The notes: generated from the letters alone by a model not told the origin. Counted from the first letter of the stretch, positions 22,886 to 32,419 are shown. The stretch is 41,388 bases of DNA from Streptomyces sp. NRRL F-5123 (GCF_000721495.1 NZ_JOHY01000056.1:1-41388); one strand, 5' to 3'. Translations and numbers: made by a program.

Positions 22886-25579
22886 ATGTCGCAGCGCCAC
22901 ACCCGGCTGCGGCCTGCGCTGCTCGAACGCGACGCTCAACTCCTCGCCGTGGAAGAGGCACTGGACGAGCTGACCGGACGGCGCGCCGACGGGACCGGGT
23001 GCGAGGAGGCTGCGCGCAGCGGCGGCCTGCTCGCCTTCTCCGGACCCGCGGGCCTGGGCAAGACCGCGCTGCTCGCCGAGGTGCGCCGGCAGGCCACCGG
23101 CCGCGGCTGCACCGTGCTGTCCGCGCGCGGCGGCGAGCACCAGCAGCACGTCGCCTTCCACGTCGCCCGGCAGCTGCTGCAGCCGCAGTTCGCCGCGGAC
23201 GGCGAGGCCGAGGCCCGGGCCGCGCTGGGCAGCTGGTACGACGTCGTCGGCCCCGCGCTCGGCCTGTGCACCGCCGAGGGCGACGCGTCCGACGCCCAGG
23301 CGCTGCGCGACGGCCTCGACTGGGTGCTCACCCACCTCGCCGTGAAGCGCGCGCCCGTGGTGCTGGTCCTCGATGACGCCCACTGGGCCGACGCGCAGTC
23401 CCTCAACTGGCTGGCCGCTTTCGCCCCGCGCACCGACGACCTGGCCATGCTCCTGGTCATCGGCTACCGGCCGGACGAACTCCCGCCGGACGCCGAGGCG
23501 TTCCGCGGCCTGCCCGGCAGGTCCGGGCACCGCCCGATCGGGCTGCCACCGCTCACCGAGGCCGCCGTCGCCCGTATCGTGCGCGACGCCGTGGGCGCCC
23601 ACGCCGACGACGCCTTCTGCCGCGAGTGCTTCGAGGTCACCTCCGGCAACCCCTTCGAGGCCGTCGAGCTGGCCGCCAAGGTCGCCGAGCACGGCGTCAC
23701 CCCGGACCGCACCGCCCTGCACCAGCTGCGCGACCTCGCCGCCGCCGTCAAGGGCCCCGGTTTGGCCCGCCGGCTGGACCGGCTCGGCTCGTCCACCGTG
23801 CGGCTCGCCTGGGCCGTGGCCGTGCTCGGCACCGCCGGCACGCACGAGCTGGCCGCCGACGTCGCGGGGCTCGGCCACGAGGAGGCCGTCGACTGCGCCG
23901 AACGGCTGCGCGCCGCCCGTATCCTCGCCGGCGGCGAGACGATGGACTTCGTCCACCCGCTCATCGCCACCGCCGTCTACCGCGCCATCCCCGACACCAT
24001 CCGGATCGGCCTGCACGCCCAGGCCGCGTGGTCGGTCGTGGACGCCGGGCTCGGGCCCAGCGCAGCCGCCCGGCACCTGCTGGAGACCCGCCCGGCCGGC
24101 GACCCGTGGGTCGTCGCCCAGCTGCGGGCCGCCGCCCGCGACACCCTGCGCGCCGGTGCTCGCGAGGCCGCCCGCAGCTACCTGCGCCGGGCGCTGCGCG
24201 AACCGCCGCAGGACGACGACCGGGCCGCGGTCCTCTACGAGCTGGCGTGCGCCTCGCAGCTGCTCGAACCCTCCGTCACCGTCGGCCATCTGAAGGCCGC
24301 CCTGGAGGAGCCCACGGGCGACCCGGCGCTGCGTGACGGCATCGTCTTCCGGCTGTCGCAGTCGCTCGCGCACAGCGACCAGCTCGGCGAGGCCGCCGAG
24401 GTCGTGGCCCGGGCCGCCCGCAGCGCCACCACCGCCCGCGGGCGGCTGCGCATGCAGGCCGAGCAGTTCATGTGGGACGCCTTCCGCGCCGACGAGCCCG
24501 ACTCGCAGGGCCGCTCCAAGCGGTTGACCCTGCTCGCCGACCGGCTGACCGGGCGGGACGCCACAGAGCGCTACATCATCGGCCTGCGCGCGTGGGACGC
24601 GACGCTGCGCGGCGAACCGGCCGGCGAGGCCCTGCGGCACTCCGAACGCGCCCTGGCCGGCGGCCTGCCCTGGGCCGACGAGACGCGCGGCTTCGAGGTG
24701 CCGGTGCTCGTTGCCATGACCTACGCCTACGCCGACCGGCCCGAGCGCACCGAGGAGCTGTTCGCCACCGGCATCGATGAGTTCGAGCGGTTCGGCTTCC
24801 ACGGCGCCCATCTCGCTTTCGGCCAGGTGCTGCTCGGCTACGTCCGCTACCGACAGGGCCGGCTCGCCGACGCCGAGCGCGCCGCCCGCGACGGCCTCCG
24901 GCTCGCCGAACGCGTCGGGCGCGGCACCCCGGTGCACTGGTACGCGGTGGCCGGGCTGGTCGCGGTGCTGCTGGCCCGCGGGCAGGTCGCACCCGCCGTC
25001 GAGGTCGCCGGCGACCAGGCCTTCCACGCGCCCTTCCCGTCCGCCGTCACCTTCCCCGACGCCCAGGCGGTGTACGGCGAGCTGCTGCTCGCCCAGGGCC
25101 GGTACACCGAGGCCGCCGCGGTCCTGGCCGAGACCGGCGGACGGCTGGACCGGCGCGGCTGGCGCAACCCCGCCTGGTGCCCTTGGCAGATCCACCTCGC
25201 GCTCGCCCAGCAGCACGCGGCGCCGGACAGCGCGCTGACCACCGCGCTGGACGCCGTGAGCCGGGCCCGGCACTACGGTGCCGGCTCCGCGATCGGGCAG
25301 GCGCTGCGGGCCGCGGGCCTGGTCTCCACGGGCGCCGAACGGCTGCGGCTGCTGGCGGAGGCCGTGACGTACCTGGACGCGTCGCCCGCGGTGCACGACC
25401 TCGCGGGCGCCCTCGTCGACCTCGGGAGCGCGCTGCGGGCGGCGGGCAGCCACGGAGAGGCCGCCGACCGGCTGCGCACGGGCCTCGCCGCCGCGGAGAA
25501 GTGCGCCGCGGACGGTACGGCGGAGCGGGCCCGGGCCGAATTGGCGCTGATCACCGCCGCACGGGGCGCTGCGGGCTGA
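22886..25579 (+). CDS. LAL-like AAA ATPase regulator without a LuxR DNA-binding domain
   Basis: This 897-residue protein resembles the large ATP-binding LuxR (LAL) regulators. The AAA domain has Walker A GPAGLGKTAL (about 53-62), Walker B VVLVLDDAHWAD (158-169) and the usual TSGNPFEAVELA block, and the remainder is a helical TPR-like region. The family normally ends with a LuxR helix-turn-helix of about 60 residues. Here the chain stops at ELALITAARGAAG, where the linker to that domain would begin, and no such domain is encoded downstream in any frame. It may act through a partner. ATG 22886 has GAGGGGG 5 bases upstream. Confidence 0.87.
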   Translation: MSQRHTRLRPALLERDAQLLAVEEALDELTGRRADGTGCEEAARSGGLLAFSGPAGLGKTALLAEVRRQATGRGCTVLSARGGEHQQHVAFHVARQLLQPQFAADGEAEARAALGSWYDVVGPALGLCTAEGDASDAQALRDGLDWVLTHLAVKRAPVVLVLDDAHWADAQSLNWLAAFAPRTDDLAMLLVIGYRPDELPPDAEAFRGLPGRSGHRPIGLPPLTEAAVARIVRDAVGAHADDAFCRECFEVTSGNPFEAVELAAKVAEHGVTPDRTALHQLRDLAAAVKGPGLARRLDRLGSSTVRLAWAVAVLGTAGTHELAADVAGLGHEEAVDCAERLRAARILAGGETMDFVHPLIATAVYRAIPDTIRIGLHAQAAWSVVDAGLGPSAAARHLLETRPAGDPWVVAQLRAAARDTLRAGAREAARSYLRRALREPPQDDDRAAVLYELACASQLLEPSVTVGHLKAALEEPTGDPALRDGIVFRLSQSLAHSDQLGEAAEVVARAARSATTARGRLRMQAEQFMWDAFRADEPDSQGRSKRLTLLADRLTGRDATERYIIGLRAWDATLRGEPAGEALRHSERALAGGLPWADETRGFEVPVLVAMTYAYADRPERTEELFATGIDEFERFGFHGAHLAFGQVLLGYVRYRQGRLADAERAARDGLRLAERVGRGTPVHWYAVAGLVAVLLARGQVAPAVEVAGDQAFHAPFPSAVTFPDAQAVYGELLLAQGRYTEAAAVLAETGGRLDRRGWRNPAWCPWQIHLALAQQHAAPDSALTTALDAVSRARHYGAGSAIGQALRAAGLVSTGAERLRLLAEAVTYLDASPAVHDLAGALVDLGSALRAAGSHGEAADRLRTGLAAAEKCAADGTAERARAELALITAARGAAG

Positions 25580-25590
25580 GCCCGGCCCAG

Positions 25591-25596
25591 TACCAT
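25591..25596 (+). promoter_or_regulatory. Leaderless-type -10 element (TACCAT)
   Basis: TACCAT ends 6 bases before the ATG at 25603, with no Shine-Dalgarno between. Confidence 0.55.
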
Positions 25597-25602
25597 GGCG
25601 GC

Positions 25603-26100
25603 ATGTCCTTCCTCCGCCGCCGCCCCGCCACGCCCACCGGGCCGGACTTCGACGTTCTCGCGATGGACCCGGGGGACTGGCCCGGCGACCTGGGCGCCGG
25701 CCTGCTGCCCGGCCCCGACGGGCGCTGCGAGGGCATCTACCTGCGCTACGACCTCTTCGGGGGCCGCGGTCCCGCGATGCTCATCGGCAATCTTCCGGAG
25801 GGCTCGCCCGCGCGCCAGCTGGAGGAGGGGCAGGTGCCCTTCGAGGTGGCGCAGCTGCTGGCCGCGCTCGGCAACGACGAGCCGGCGGTGGTGACCGAGA
25901 CCGAGGACACCCCGGTCTGGCAGGGGGACGGGCTGCTCATCGTGCGCCGCATCAAGATCTCCGAGTCGCGCGTCGCCTGCGCGCAGTTCGACCGCAGCGA
26001 CGGCGTCCAGGTGACGATCGCCACGTGGGACCGGCCGATCACCGACGACCTCTACCAGCTGCTCAAGCCGCTGCCCGCGGAGATGTTCCAGGCCGGCTGA
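25603..26100 (+). CDS. Conserved hypothetical protein
   Basis: I do not recognise a named domain. The 165-residue acidic protein has a basic start (MSFLRRRPATPTG) and a mixed alpha/beta body with a GIYLRYDLFGGRGPAMLIGNLPEGSPARQLEEGQ segment and a TEDTPVWQGDGLLIVRRIKISESRVACAQFDRSDGVQVTIATWD strand series. There is no signal peptide or membrane helix. The composition and strand pattern resemble small soluble actinomycete proteins of unknown role. It starts 23 bases after the LAL-like gene but appears to have its own leaderless promoter. It is convergent with the APH-like gene, whose stop lies only 23 bases beyond. Confidence 0.72.
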   Translation: MSFLRRRPATPTGPDFDVLAMDPGDWPGDLGAGLLPGPDGRCEGIYLRYDLFGGRGPAMLIGNLPEGSPARQLEEGQVPFEVAQLLAALGNDEPAVVTETEDTPVWQGDGLLIVRRIKISESRVACAQFDRSDGVQVTIATWDRPITDDLYQLLKPLPAEMFQAG

Positions 26101-26123
26101 GCCCCCGCGCTCAGCCCGACCGC

Positions 26124-27236
26124 TCAGCGGGTGCCGACCGCCGCGCGCACGGCCCTGCGGGCCAGCCCGCAGTCGTCGTGCAGCCGACGCAGCAGCAGCC
26201 GCTGCTCCTCGCCCGTCTCGGCGGCGCCCGGCGCCACCGGGGCCGTGGCGCGCATCGTGCGCTGGACGGCCGTCTCGTAGGTGCGGATCTCCCGCGTCAG
26301 CACGAGCATCAGGTTCACCAGGAACGCGTCCAGCGCGGCGGGCCCCTGACTCTGCGCCTGCTGGCTGATCTGGCGGCGCGCCGCCTCGTCGTCGCCGAGC
26401 ACCGACCACAGCACCGCCAGGTCGTAGCCCGGCAGATACCAGCCCGCGTGCTCCCAGTCGACCAGCGACGGGCCGGCGGGCGACAGCAGGACGTTGGACA
26501 GCAGGGCGTCGCCGTGGCAGAACTGCCCCTGGGAGTGGGCCAGTCCGTGCAGCAGCTTCTGCAGGTCGCCCATGTCCCGATCGGTCAGCAGGCCCAGCTC
26601 GTGGTAACGGCCGAGCCGCGCCGCGTAGTCGATCGGCGCGTCGAAGGAACCGGGCGGCGGGCGCCACGCGTTGATCCGCGCGTACGCCGACAGGGCCGCC
26701 CGCACGTCACCGCGGGCCGGGGCGTGCGAAGGGTGGCGCTGCGGCGATACCACCCGGCCGGGCATCCGCTCCATCACCAGCACGCAGCTCTCCGGGTCGG
26801 CGGCGATCAGCCGCGGGACCCGCACCGGAGGGCGGTGGCGGACGAAGGTGCGGTAGGCCGCTATCTCGTGGCGGAAACGATCCGCCCACGCGGGGGAGTG
26901 GTCCAGCAGGCACTTCGCCACGGCCGGGGCGCGCCCCGAGGTGCCGACCAGCAGAGCGGTGCGGCCGCCGCGGCGCAGCAACTGGACGGGGGTGAACTCG
27001 GGGCAGATCCGCTGCACCGCGGCGACCGCGGTCCGCAGCTGGGCTCCCTGCGGGCCGGTCAAGTCGAGTCTCCCGCTGAGCGGATGGGGCCCGCCGAGCG
27101 TCGCGCGCCGCAGGCCGGCCGCCGGCCGCGGTCTGAGCGCCGGTTCGGGCACGACGGGGAAGCCCTGGCGGCTCGCAGCCGGCCGGGCAGGAGTGGGACG
27201 GGGCGGGGCGGACACGGAGGACGATGCCGAATACAT
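26124..27236 (-). CDS. Aminoglycoside phosphotransferase-family kinase
   Basis: This 370-residue protein has the APH/choline-kinase fold: a probable ATP lysine K108 in [17 protein letters not shown], the catalytic loop [15 protein letters not shown] (D243, N248) and the metal-binding LVDWEHAG (D260) in place of the usual IDWE/IDFG. It has an extra Pro/Ala-rich N-terminus of about 50 residues. Family members phosphorylate antibiotics, choline, sugars or other small molecules; nothing here fixes the substrate, and antibiotic resistance should not be assumed. The ATG at 27236 has only a distant GAAGGGA site. It is divergent from the NsdA-like gene. Confidence 0.85.
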   Translation of the reverse strand: MYSASSSVSAPPRPTPARPAASRQGFPVVPEPALRPRPAAGLRRATLGGPHPLSGRLDLTGPQGAQLRTAVAAVQRICPEFTPVQLLRRGGRTALLVGTSGRAPAVAKCLLDHSPAWADRFRHEIAAYRTFVRHRPPVRVPRLIAADPESCVLVMERMPGRVVSPQRHPSHAPARGDVRAALSAYARINAWRPPPGSFDAPIDYAARLGRYHELGLLTDRDMGDLQKLLHGLAHSQGQFCHGDALLSNVLLSPAGPSLVDWEHAGWYLPGYDLAVLWSVLGDDEAARRQISQQAQSQGPAALDAFLVNLMLVLTREIRTYETAVQRTMRATAPVAPGAAETGEEQRLLLRRLHDDCGLARRAVRAAVGTR

Positions 27237-27380
27237 GGGAGAAAGCAGATCCCTTCGTGTGCCAGCAGGCGAGGAAACGCCGGGCCCCGGCCCGGCACCG
27301 CACCCTGGGGAATGCGGCGCCGGGACGGGGTGGCGCGTTCCTACCTGACACCCTGGCAGCCGTGGCAGACCATCTGGCGG

Positions 27381-27437
27381 ACCCTGGCGAACCCTGGCGA
27401 ATAGTCACGGGGCCCATGTCGGGGGGATGTCGGGGGG
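27381..27437. repeat. Two short tandem repeats in the NsdA-like promoter region
   Basis: ACCCTGGCGA is repeated exactly at 27381-27400 and ATGTCGGGGGG exactly at 27416-27437, directly upstream of the TAGTGT -10. Such stacked direct repeats could be regulator sites or replication slippage. Confidence 0.6.
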
Positions 27438-27439
27438 AA

Positions 27440-27445
27440 TAGTGT
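27440..27445 (+). promoter_or_regulatory. Candidate -10 (TAGTGT) of the NsdA-like gene
   Basis: TAGTGT ends 30 bases before the GTG at 27476 and would give a leader of about 24 bases with a GGGGG ribosome site. Confidence 0.5.
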
Positions 27446-27475
27446 CAACAGCGCCGAGGAACCTGGGGGCTTGAC

Positions 27476-28960
27476 GTGGGCAATGTGGCCAACACCCGAC
27501 TCGCGGACCTGTTCGCACTCACCGGCTGGTCCAAGGGCGAGCTCGCACGGCTGGTCAACCGGCAGGCGGCGGCCATGGGCCACCCGCAGCTGGCGACCGA
27601 CACCTCGCGGGTGCGCCGCTGGATCGACACCGGCGAGTCGCCGCGCGATCCCGTGCCGAAGGTGTTGTCCGTGCTGTTCACCGAGCGTCTCGGCCGTGTC
27701 GTGACCATCGAGGATCTCGGGTTCGACCGGCGCCGGCAGACGAGCAGGAAGAAGGCCGACGACGGCCTTCCGTGGGCGCCGGACAGAACGGCCGCGGTCC
27801 TCACCGAATTCACGGGAATGGACCTCATGCTCAACCGACGCGGTCTGGTGGGCGCGGGCGCCGCGCTCGCCTCCAGCACCGTCATCAGCAATGCCATGTA
27901 CGACTGGCTGCACTCCGACCCGGTCCTCGCGGCCGACGCCCCGGTCCTCGACGATCCGCTGCACGCCGACCCCGCCGACTACGACCGCTACGAGGCGGCC
28001 CCGGTCGGCTCGCAGGAGGTCGACTCGCTGGAGGCCTCGGTGCAGGTCTTCCGCGCCTGGGACGCCTCACGCGGCGGCGGGCTCCAGCGCAAGGCCGTCG
28101 TCGGCCAGCTCAACGAGGTCGGCGGCATGCTCTCGTACCACCATCCGGCGCACCTCCAGCGCCGGCTGTGGGGCGTGGCCGCCAACCTGGCGGTCCTGGC
28201 CGGCTGGATGTCCCACGACATCGGCCTCGAACCCACCGCGCAGAAGTACTTCCTGATCGCCGCGCACGCCGCGCGCGAGGGCGGCGACCGGCCGCGCGCC
28301 GGCGAGGCGCTATCCCGTGCCGCCCGGCAGATGGTCCACCTCGGCAAGCCCGAGCAGGCACTGGACCTGATGAAGCTCGCGCAGTCCGGCGCGGGCGAGC
28401 AGTCGCTGCCGCGCACCCGTGCCATGCTGCACACCATCGAGGCCTGGGCGCAGGCGTCGATGGGGCGCGGCCAGGCGATGCGCCGCACGCTCGGCGAGGC
28501 CGAGGAGCTGTTCGTGTCGGACCGGACCGACGGCCCGGCCCCCGACTGGATGCAGAACTTCGACGAGGCCGACCTGCACGGCATGCAGGCCCTCGCCTAC
28601 CGCACCCTCGCCGAGCACGACCCCGCGGCCGCCGTGCAGGCCCAGCACCACGCCAAGCAGGCGCTGGGGCTGCGCACCGAGGGGCACGAGCGGTCGACCA
28701 TCTTCGACTACCTGTCGCTCGCCTCGGCCTGCTTCATCGCCGACGACCCCGACCAGGCCGACCGCTACGCCCGGATGGCGCTGCTCACCATCGGCCAGAC
28801 CTCCTCGCACCGCACCTGGGACCGGCTGCGCGAGATGTACCGCCTCACCGGGCGCTACTCCGACTACACCCGGGTGCGGGAGCTGCGGCAGGAGATCGAG
28901 TCGAAGCTGCCGCGGCAGAAGGGGGGAGGCGCCGGCGGAGCCCGCTACCGTGAGGCCTGA
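27476..28960 (+). CDS. NsdA/NsdB-like TPR regulator
   Basis: This 494-residue cytosolic protein resembles the Streptomyces NsdA/NsdB group, negative regulators of development and antibiotic production. The N-terminal module TGWSKGELARLVNRQAAAMG...ATDTSRVRRWIDTGESPRDPVPKVLSVLF looks like an XRE-type helix-turn-helix. NRRGLVGAGAALASSTVISNAM is the RRG(F/L)-containing segment typical of this group, and the C-terminal 300 residues form TPR-like helices (YFLIAAHAAREGGDRPRAGEALSRAARQ, HHAKQALGLRTEGHERS). The GTG at 27476 is the only start with a suitable site and promoter. It may sense peptides or proteins through the TPRs. Membership is by recognisable motifs, not alignment. Confidence 0.8.
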   Translation: MGNVANTRLADLFALTGWSKGELARLVNRQAAAMGHPQLATDTSRVRRWIDTGESPRDPVPKVLSVLFTERLGRVVTIEDLGFDRRRQTSRKKADDGLPWAPDRTAAVLTEFTGMDLMLNRRGLVGAGAALASSTVISNAMYDWLHSDPVLAADAPVLDDPLHADPADYDRYEAAPVGSQEVDSLEASVQVFRAWDASRGGGLQRKAVVGQLNEVGGMLSYHHPAHLQRRLWGVAANLAVLAGWMSHDIGLEPTAQKYFLIAAHAAREGGDRPRAGEALSRAARQMVHLGKPEQALDLMKLAQSGAGEQSLPRTRAMLHTIEAWAQASMGRGQAMRRTLGEAEELFVSDRTDGPAPDWMQNFDEADLHGMQALAYRTLAEHDPAAAVQAQHHAKQALGLRTEGHERSTIFDYLSLASACFIADDPDQADRYARMALLTIGQTSSHRTWDRLREMYRLTGRYSDYTRVRELRQEIESKLPRQKGGGAGGARYREA

Positions 28961-29086
28961 CGGCCTCGCCGGGCACCGGTACTGCGCACTCTCCTCACAC
29001 CGTTTCCCGGACCGGAATCCGGCTGTCCGCTGCCGCTGACACGGCACCGTACGGCCGTCCCGTGGTGTGCGCCCCGCCGCTGCCGC

Positions 29087-30553
29087 TCAGCCGATCCTGG
29101 CGATCAGCACGCACGCGTCGTCCTCGCGGTCCGGGGTGCCGAACTCCTCCGCCACCAGCCGTACACAGTCCTGTGCGCTCCTGGTGGCGGTGAGCCGCGG
29201 TGCCATGGCGAGCAGCCGGTGCCCGCCCCCGTCGCTCTCCGGTGTGCCCTGGCCGTCGGCCGCGGCGCGCCGCGGAACGAGCCCGTCGGTGTGCAGCACC
29301 AGCAGGTCGCCGGGCGCCAGCTGCTCGCTGGCCTGGGCGTACTGCGCACCCGAGGTCGCGCCGAGCAGCACGCCGTCCGGCGCGTCCAGCAGCCGCCCTG
29401 CCCCGTCGCGGAAGAGCAGCGGGGCGGGGTGGCCGGCCTGCGCCCAGTGCAGCACCCGGGTGGCCGGGTCGTAGCGGCAGCACAGCGCGCTGCCCAGGGC
29501 GGGCTGCGGGGAGGTGTCGAGCAGTTCGTTGAGCCAGCCCATCAGCGGGCCGGGCTGGAGGCCCGCGACGGCCATGCCGCGCAGCGCGCCGAGCAGCATC
29601 GCCATGCCGGAGGTGGCGGCGACGCCGTGGCCGGTGAGATCCCCGACGGTCAGTAACGACGAGCCGTCCGGCAACTGCATCGCGTCGTACCAGTCGCCGC
29701 CGATCAGCGCGCTGGTCGCGGACGGCAGGTAGTGCGCCGCCAGATCCATCGTGGTCGGCCCCCCGTCCTGCGGGAAGCGCTGGGCGCCGCGCCACGGGGG
29801 CAGCACGGCTTCCTGCAGCTCGACCGCCATCCGCCGCTCGGTCTGTGCGATCTGCCGCTGCCGCTGCAGCGACTCCCTGGTCTCGCGCAGGGTGCGCTGG
29901 CTGCGCCGCAGGTCGCTGACGTCCCGCAGTACCGCCCACATCGACTCCGTGCCGCCGTCGGTGCCGAGCACCGGCTCGCCCACCATGTGCACGGTGCGGA
30001 CCGAGCCGTCGCCGCGCACGATGCGGAACTCGCCGTCGATCGGCCGCCCGTCCACCAGGCAGCCGGTCACCATGCCGGTCAGCAGCGCCTGGTCCTCGGC
30101 GAACAGCCACGACGGCAGCTCGTCCAGCGTGAGCGGCCCGTCGTCCGCGGCGCGGCCGAAGATCCGGTACAGCTCGTCCGACCAGTGCGCGGTGTCGGTG
30201 AGCAGATCCCACTGGGCGCTGCCCGCCCGGCCCAGCGCGCCCACGGCGGCCGCGTCGGGCCCGCTGTCACGCAGCGGCACGTCCAGCAGCAGCGGCCGCC
30301 CGTCGGGCGTGCCGGTGTCGGTGAGGCCGTCCCGCAACTGCCCGAGGTGGGCGCCGAGGTCGTCGAGCTGGTGCACCGCGAGGTCGCACAGCGCGCGCCG
30401 CCAGCGCAGCTGGGGATCCCCGTCGCCGTCGCCGTCGCGCAGCATCGCGTCGACCCGGGTCCGCAGGTGGCGCGCCTCGGTGATGAGTGCGTCCACCGCA
30501 CCGGGGTCGGGCAACTGTGCGGCGGTGTGATCCGCATGCGTTGGGGACGGCAT
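29087..30553 (-). CDS. PAS-PP2C (SpoIIE-type) phosphatase
   Basis: This 488-residue protein has a helical N-terminus, a PAS domain (about residues 115-245: WSDELYRIFG, EFRIVRGDGSVRTVHMVGEPV, MWAVLRDVSDLRRSQRTLRE), a coiled-coil linker and a C-terminal SpoIIE/PP2C domain (about 265-488). The metal-binding aspartates lie in IGGDWYDAMQLPDG, VGDLTGHG, LLVLHTDGL and REDDACVLIARIG. Such proteins usually dephosphorylate anti-sigma-factor antagonists and so control an alternative sigma factor. No anti-sigma or antagonist gene is adjacent. The ATG at 30553 has GGAG 6 bases upstream. Although the frame stays open far upstream, that part is antisense to other genes. Confidence 0.92.
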   Translation of the reverse strand: MPSPTHADHTAAQLPDPGAVDALITEARHLRTRVDAMLRDGDGDGDPQLRWRRALCDLAVHQLDDLGAHLGQLRDGLTDTGTPDGRPLLLDVPLRDSGPDAAAVGALGRAGSAQWDLLTDTAHWSDELYRIFGRAADDGPLTLDELPSWLFAEDQALLTGMVTGCLVDGRPIDGEFRIVRGDGSVRTVHMVGEPVLGTDGGTESMWAVLRDVSDLRRSQRTLRETRESLQRQRQIAQTERRMAVELQEAVLPPWRGAQRFPQDGGPTTMDLAAHYLPSATSALIGGDWYDAMQLPDGSSLLTVGDLTGHGVAATSGMAMLLGALRGMAVAGLQPGPLMGWLNELLDTSPQPALGSALCCRYDPATRVLHWAQAGHPAPLLFRDGAGRLLDAPDGVLLGATSGAQYAQASEQLAPGDLLVLHTDGLVPRRAAADGQGTPESDGGGHRLLAMAPRLTATRSAQDCVRLVAEEFGTPDREDDACVLIARIG

Positions 30554-30907
30554 GACGCACTCCGAACGTGTCTGCTGGCAGGCGCTCTCGGCCGTGGCGG
30601 ACGGAAGGGGCCGGTAACGACTGTTGCACAGGGAGCGATGGCCCGTAAGGGTTTCCGCGATACCCGATCCGGTGGTGCTTCTGGCATATGCCACGTGCTC
30701 AGCGCGTTTTTGGCCGTCCGGTGGCCATCCGGCCGCCGTCCGGCCGCCGCCCCGCGGACGCGTCGACGCCCCCTGGGAGCCATCTTGCTCCTGGTGGCGA
30801 GGGTCCCGGAAGCGACAGCTCGCCTCCGAGTCGGTAGGCTGCCGCCGCCCGTCCCCCTCGTGGTCCACCCCTGCCGCCAGGCATGAAATGCCCGGTGGGA
30901 GGTAAGG
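30554..30907. other. Divergent intergenic region
   Basis: These 354 bases separate the PAS-PP2C and HEAT-repeat genes. They contain a perfect decamer palindrome GGCATATGCC next to CACGTG near 30683-30698, a GGCCGTCCGG-rich direct-repeat patch near 30711-30745, and a TAGGCT -10 for the forward gene at 30835. No small gene or RNA is supported. Confidence 0.5.
30835..30840 (+). promoter_or_regulatory. Candidate -10 (TAGGCT) of the HEAT-repeat gene
   Basis: TAGGCT lies 67 bases before the ATG at 30908 and would give a leader of about 60 bases ending in a GGGAGG ribosome site. Confidence 0.4.
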
Positions 30908-32398
30908 ATGCCGGGCATCAGCAGCGGAAATCCCGTTGCCATGGAATCCCCCGCACCGGATGCTGACCTCATGTTCGACCCAGACATAGCGCCCAGTGGC
31001 ACTCTTCTCGGCCTCCTCCAGCGGGGGCGCGGAGACGGTCCCCTGCATGCCCTCGCGGCGCCGCGGGCCGAGGCACTCGCCGCCCTGGAGCACTGCGTGC
31101 TGCACGACCCCCGGCTGGACTGGCGGGTCGAGTCGCGCTCCCTCTACTACGCGCGGCTCTACTCCGACCTGGAGGGTCCGCTCGACGGGATCGAACAGCA
31201 CCTCTTCCACCCCGACGACGTGATCGCCCCCGACGAGCACCGCTGCGGCTTGGCGCTGTCCGTCCTCGGCCACCTCGCCGGATACGGCCGGCGGGACGCG
31301 CTGCGGCTGCTGCGCCGCTACGCCGCGACCGGCGGCTGCTGGGAATGGGCCCTCGACGAACTCGCCGTCCGGGACGGGGAAGCCGGGCTGCGCGCCCTCG
31401 GCCCCGCCGTCGTCGCCCGCTTCCCGCGCACCCCCGAGGGCGACGCGGACCTCGCCCGTGCCGTCCGCGAGTCCTACGAGCCCCGGCCCTGGCAGCTGTG
31501 GGCCGAGGACACCGTGCACCCCGAGACCGCCGAACGCGTCCGGCGGGCCGGCGAACAGGTCAGCTTCGACCGCTGGCAGCGCCAGATGCGCTCGGCCGGC
31601 CCGACCCCCGGCTGGGGGGTCGCCGCCGTCCTGGACTGGGCGCAGCAGGGCCTCGACGCGCACCCCGCCGTCGAACGGGACCAGCCCGCCGCCCGCTGCC
31701 TGGCCGCCGTCGCCGGCCCCGAGGACCGCCCTGCGCTGCTGGCGGCCGCCGAGCACGGCCCGTCCGCCGCCCGCGCCGCCGCCCTGCGGTACATGTCCGA
31801 CCGCCGCGACCCGCGCTGCCTCGACCTGATCGGCGCCGCCGCCGAATCCGCCGACGAGCGCGTGCTGCGGGCCGCCGTCGAGTCCTTCGAGCGCATGCAC
31901 GACGCCGCCGCTCTGGACCGCGCCCGCAGCTGGGCCTCCCGCACCGACGCGCTCGGCGCCGCCGCCGCCCGCACCCTCGCCCGGCACGGCGAGCCCGCCG
32001 ACAGCGACCTGGTGCTCGCCGCGCTGCGCCGCGCCGTCCGGAACGACGGGGCCGACGCCGAGGGCATCGAGCCGCTCGTCGAGGGTGCGGGGCGGCTCGC
32101 CGCCTCCCACGCCGCCCCGCTGCTGCGCCATCTGTACCGCGAGACCTCCAGCTCGCAGCTCCGCGGCACCGCCGCCCGCGCCCTGGCCGGCGTGGACCCC
32201 GGCTTCGCCGCGGGCTTCGCGGTGGAGTGCCTGTGGGACTGCGAGGAGGCCACCCGGGAGCTGGCCGCGCACCGCGCCGCCTCCGGTGACGTCCGGGTCC
32301 TGGCCCAGTTGCGCCGCCTCGCCGCCGATCCGGCCGAGGAGGCCGAGGTGCAGACCGCCGTCCGCGGCAGGCTCAGCTCCGGCGGCACCGGGCGCTGA
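30908..32398 (+). CDS. HEAT-repeat protein
   Basis: This 496-residue soluble, alpha-helical protein is built largely of HEAT-type helix pairs, rich in Ala, Arg and Leu. Examples are the LLAAAEHGPSAARAAALRYMSDRRDPRCLDLIGAAAESADERVLRAAVESFERM stretch and later AAPLLRHLYRETSSSQLRGTAARALAG. A Trp/Asp-rich N-terminal part (LDWRVESRSLYYARLYSDLEGPLDGIEQHLF) comes first. HEAT arrays act as scaffolds; no catalytic motif is seen. The ATG at 30908 has GGGAGG (30897-30902) 5 bases upstream. An ATG at 30941 is also in frame. A hairpin follows the stop. Confidence 0.8.
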   Translation: MPGISSGNPVAMESPAPDADLMFDPDIAPSGTLLGLLQRGRGDGPLHALAAPRAEALAALEHCVLHDPRLDWRVESRSLYYARLYSDLEGPLDGIEQHLFHPDDVIAPDEHRCGLALSVLGHLAGYGRRDALRLLRRYAATGGCWEWALDELAVRDGEAGLRALGPAVVARFPRTPEGDADLARAVRESYEPRPWQLWAEDTVHPETAERVRRAGEQVSFDRWQRQMRSAGPTPGWGVAAVLDWAQQGLDAHPAVERDQPAARCLAAVAGPEDRPALLAAAEHGPSAARAAALRYMSDRRDPRCLDLIGAAAESADERVLRAAVESFERMHDAAALDRARSWASRTDALGAAAARTLARHGEPADSDLVLAALRRAVRNDGADAEGIEPLVEGAGRLAASHAAPLLRHLYRETSSSQLRGTAARALAGVDPGFAAGFAVECLWDCEEATRELAAHRAASGDVRVLAQLRRLAADPAEEAEVQTAVRGRLSSGGTGR

Positions 32399-32419
32399 AG
32401 CGCCCTTCGCGGTGCCGGG

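Noticed and set aside
22364..25453. A 1029-codon reverse-strand frame
   Set aside because: It is antisense to the LAL-like ATPase, which has clear Walker motifs. The reverse product is low-complexity and contains the GRPEGRKA repeat created by the 8-bp DNA repeat.
26124..27236. Antibiotic-resistance gene
   Set aside because: The APH fold is clear, but sequence alone does not show an antibiotic substrate. Many family members phosphorylate other metabolites.
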